Below are positions 62,503 to 64,000 of a stretch of 64,000 nucleotides of DNA, one piece after another. The first letter of the stretch is position 1. Each line of letters starts with the position of its first letter. Both the position numbers and the translations under genes were made by a program. The notes below the pieces were generated by a model. It did no database searches and was not told where the DNA came from. It saw nothing but the letters and a program-made list of their open reading frames with translations. This DNA comes from Augochlora pura. Lineage: Eukaryota; Arthropoda; Insecta; Hymenoptera; Halictidae. The stretch is from NCBI RefSeq assembly GCF_028453695.1, contig NC_135780.1, positions 4,402,001-4,466,000 of the forward strand, in the 5' to 3' direction.

Positions 62503-64000
62503 CTGACAAATCAGAAATATAGATAACGATCAATTAACATATGATTGAGATATCAATCGCTCATTGAGAGCGAAGAGAGTAGAGAGCGAAGAAATCTGTG
62601 CATCCGGATGCATAAGTGCGCAAATGCTAGGTGCATGTGTTAAAATAATGTGCACTATCTCCGTTCGCGTAAAGAGAAACATTTTTCAGCTAACAATTAT
62701 AATTATCGATACTTTTTATCGTATTTTATCCACTATTTCATGACTATCCAAATATTCGTTGAGACCTAAGAATAATTACTATGCACAACCAGCAAACTTT
62801 TGTAAATGCAATTTTTCTTTGCCCGCATAACTTATTGTTTAATACCTCGTGTACTAAAACATAAATTTTACCGACAAAATGAAATGAACTTTTCTTTTAT
62901 TTTTCATATCTGAACTCTGGTCTCTTATACGAAATAAAGGTTGCCTACGTTCATCGTAAAACGTAGGAACTTTGAACTTCTTCAACTTCGCAACAAAACA
63001 TAATTTACACGTGTCGCAACAGAAATGTGAATCAATTTCTTAACTCATTTTCTCATGATTAAAGAATTGATAATAGACTCTATTTACTCGGCTTTTAATA
63101 GAAGTTCTTGCGCATGCGAGCACAATTGCGAATCGTATAAAGTTCATAAGGTTTAAAATCATTCTTTCTTAATCCTTGTTAGACAGACACTGACACGAGA
63201 ATTAAGGGATCGATGGTTCTCACTATTTCGTACTATTTACCATAAGTACAAAAAACCCGGTGCCTATTAATGTCAAGTTCGCAATATGGCGGAAACGTTT
63301 CCATAGAAAATCGTACCGGTGAACGGCGTCGCGAAACTAAGCGCGACTCGGATGATTCTCGTTCAGGTAGAAATCCGCGCCTTACGCAAGCGTCCAGCAA
63401 ATCGTCGCCCATGTTTTCTTTTTTTTTTTAGGGGGGAAACACACTCTGGCCGATGCGACTTTTACTTGGCTCTTGTTTGTTACCGGCTCGTCCGAATATA
63501 GGACGTAACAGAGAGGTCCTATTTATAGATGCTGCACGTTTATAAATATGGCAGATTCGAAGAGATCGAGAAACTGGATCTAGAGGCGCGGTGCAGGAAA
63601 CTTTCGCAGTGAATACCTGAAGCCGGTTTATTGGCCGAGCTCGAGTCACTCGCGGGGCTAAAGCAGTGGCATTTCGAATTAAGTGGGCGCTGGTAATGCT
63701 TGGCCGTGCTAGATGGGTTACCTTACGAACCGAAATTTATTCCCTATTCCTCGACGTTGCCGGACAGTTCGGACCGTGAAAAGTGCCGCACTTGTCGATC
63801 AAAAATCCTTAGCCTCTCGTATTTTTCGGCGAATTGTATTACCTAACGGTGTGAGAAATGCAAGTGTTACTACACTCAGGCAACAGATAAACGTATACAA
63901 TGTATATACGTACAATGAGTCACAGACGAAATCGTACAGCACGTATCGGAAATGTTTCGTCTTGCAAAAAAGTTTGAGAACAATATGTGCCATGTAGAAA
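62503..64000. other. Region upstream of the most 5' visible exon of the minus-strand gene
   Basis: No further exon could be identified with confidence. A CpG-rich patch at about 63280-63720 is a possible promoter or untranslated first exon for the minus-strand gene, or belongs to a neighbour outside the window. Confidence 0.4.

Noticed and set aside
10..64000. CRISPR-like arrays
   Set aside because: The tandem repeats found are directly adjacent minisatellites without unique spacers, and the DNA is eukaryotic.

Overview
This window looks like genomic DNA from a hymenopteran insect, probably a bee. The evidence is AT-rich spacers broken by CpG-rich islands, short microsatellites, GT-AG introns from about 75 bp to 14 kb, and protein sequences of clear insect type. 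The species assignment is inference. There are no operons, no CRISPR arrays and no bacterial signals. I rebuilt five protein-coding genes by joining exons at GT-AG sites with matching phases. In every case the coding length came out as a whole number of codons.

Layout: (1) about 1-5,900: no recognised gene; a degenerate 162-bp tandem repeat and several GC-rich islands that may be promoter or 5' UTR DNA. (2) 5,989-31,423, + strand: the MAGUK scaffold varicose (vari, related to vertebrate MPP2/MPP6), eight coding exons, 602 aa, with two or three possible N-termini. (3) 32,386-33,139: a terminal-inverted-repeat element with a smaller MITE nested inside it. (4) 34,562-35,370, +: the proteasome subunit beta4 (PSMB2 type), three exons, 207 aa. 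(5) 35.4-42.4 kb: a spacer with no gene I can support. (6) 42,460-47,012, +: a flavin-containing monooxygenase, six exons, 433 aa. (7) 48,687-49,996, +: a Tctex-type dynein light chain of the DYNLT2B/TCTEX1D2 kind, four exons, 173 aa. (8) 51,124-62,502, - strand: a ten-exon gene for a Pro/Thr-rich scaffold-like protein, with a paxillin-type LD motif near the N-terminus and a C-terminal CSVM that reads as a CaaX prenylation box. It converges on the dynein gene, and its 5' end may lie beyond the window.

The genes do not form one pathway. vari is a septate-junction scaffold, PSMB2 and the dynein light chain are housekeeping or ciliary parts, and the FMO is an oxidative enzyme. The least explained gene is the minus-strand LD/CaaX protein. 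The repeat content is also informative. A family of short non-autonomous elements with CCCTTTGCACTCG-like ends flanked by TTAA suggests piggyBac-type MITEs, and several clean minisatellites lie in introns (25 bp x 9, 36 bp x 5, 20 bp x 4).
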